Shown: positions 63,951 through 64,000 of the stretch, in pieces
Position numbering within the stretch: the stretch's first letter is position 1
Layout of the letters: every line of letters starts with the position of its first letter
NCBI GenBank assembly: GCA_013373385.1
Contig: JABXHX010000037.1
Span: forward strand, 24,706 to 88,705
DNA: 64,000 nt
Reading direction: 5' to 3'
Origin: Flavobacteriaceae bacterium
Lineage (GTDB): Bacteria > Bacteroidota > Bacteroidia > Flavobacteriales > Flavobacteriaceae
The notes under the pieces: model-generated
Told to the model about the DNA's origin: nothing
Seen by the model: only the letters and a program-made list of their open reading frames with translations
Databases searched by the model: none
Position numbers and translations under genes: made by a program

Positions 63951-64000
63951 ATGGCAAAAGACATAAAATTTGATATAGACGCTCGCGACGGATTAAAACG
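63951..64000 (+). CDS. groL: Chaperonin GroEL, 5' end only
   Basis: The frame starts with MAKDIKFDIDARDGLKR, which is typical of Bacteroidetes GroEL, and runs off the window at 64000. The position directly after groES supports it. Confidence 0.93.
   Translation, partial: MAKDIKFDIDARDGLK

Overview
The window is AT-rich chromosomal DNA of a gliding bacterium of the family Flavobacteriaceae (Bacteroidetes). The support is gldKLMN, which encodes the type IX secretion and gliding core, a fused SecDF, a short GyrB, many lipoprotein signals, and promoters of the Bacteroidetes type (TTG, 17-23 bases, TAnnTTTG). I would not name a genus. I see no rRNA, tRNA, insertion sequence, prophage or CRISPR array. 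Most of the window is core genome.

Layout. 1-2788 is a tricorn-like protease running off the left edge. 2952-3392 is an FKBP-type lipoprotein. 3389-10185 (minus) is a full tryptophan operon, trpE-G-D-C-F-dinB-B-A, preceded at 10290-10439 by a promoter, a 14-residue leader peptide with three consecutive Trp codons, and an attenuator. Then come asnB, an XRE-type membrane regulator with two CPBP proteases, gyrB, a DUF6588-like protein, mdh, fhs (minus), secDF, hpt, adk and obgE. 26429-30202 (minus) is a BlaI/BlaR1-like regulatory operon whose promoter carries three matching dyads. 30326-30826 is a DUF456 protein, followed by a likely small RNA on the minus strand, divergent from lysS. 32906-36476 holds an esterase and a large metzincin-type protease. 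Then come an MscS channel, a Spy-like basic protein, a gamma carbonic anhydrase and a LytS/LytTR-type two-component pair. 42857-49020 holds a von Willebrand A protein, a glucosaminidase with LysM, a PLP enzyme, a membrane protein and an ABC-F ATPase. 49097-50522 holds a DUF983 protein and an FAD enzyme. 50596-58844 (minus) runs topA, an arginase-like protein and gldK-L-M-N. 59039-64000 runs miaB, a sigma-54 activator, lptE, a conserved protein, secG, groES and the start of groEL.

How the parts work together. SecDF and SecG serve Sec export. LptE serves outer-membrane assembly, and GldKLMN drive type IX secretion and gliding. The trp operon is probably controlled by ribosome-mediated attenuation. 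The blaI operon is probably autoregulated through its three dyads. The most interesting items are the trp leader (10290-10439), the unannotated small RNA (about 30840-30950), the blaI operator set with its TonB-domain proteins, and the arginase-like protein with lost metal ligands. Several short dispersed repeats lie at control positions, including directly in front of trpE and gyrB. All calls come from reading the sequence. No database search was run.
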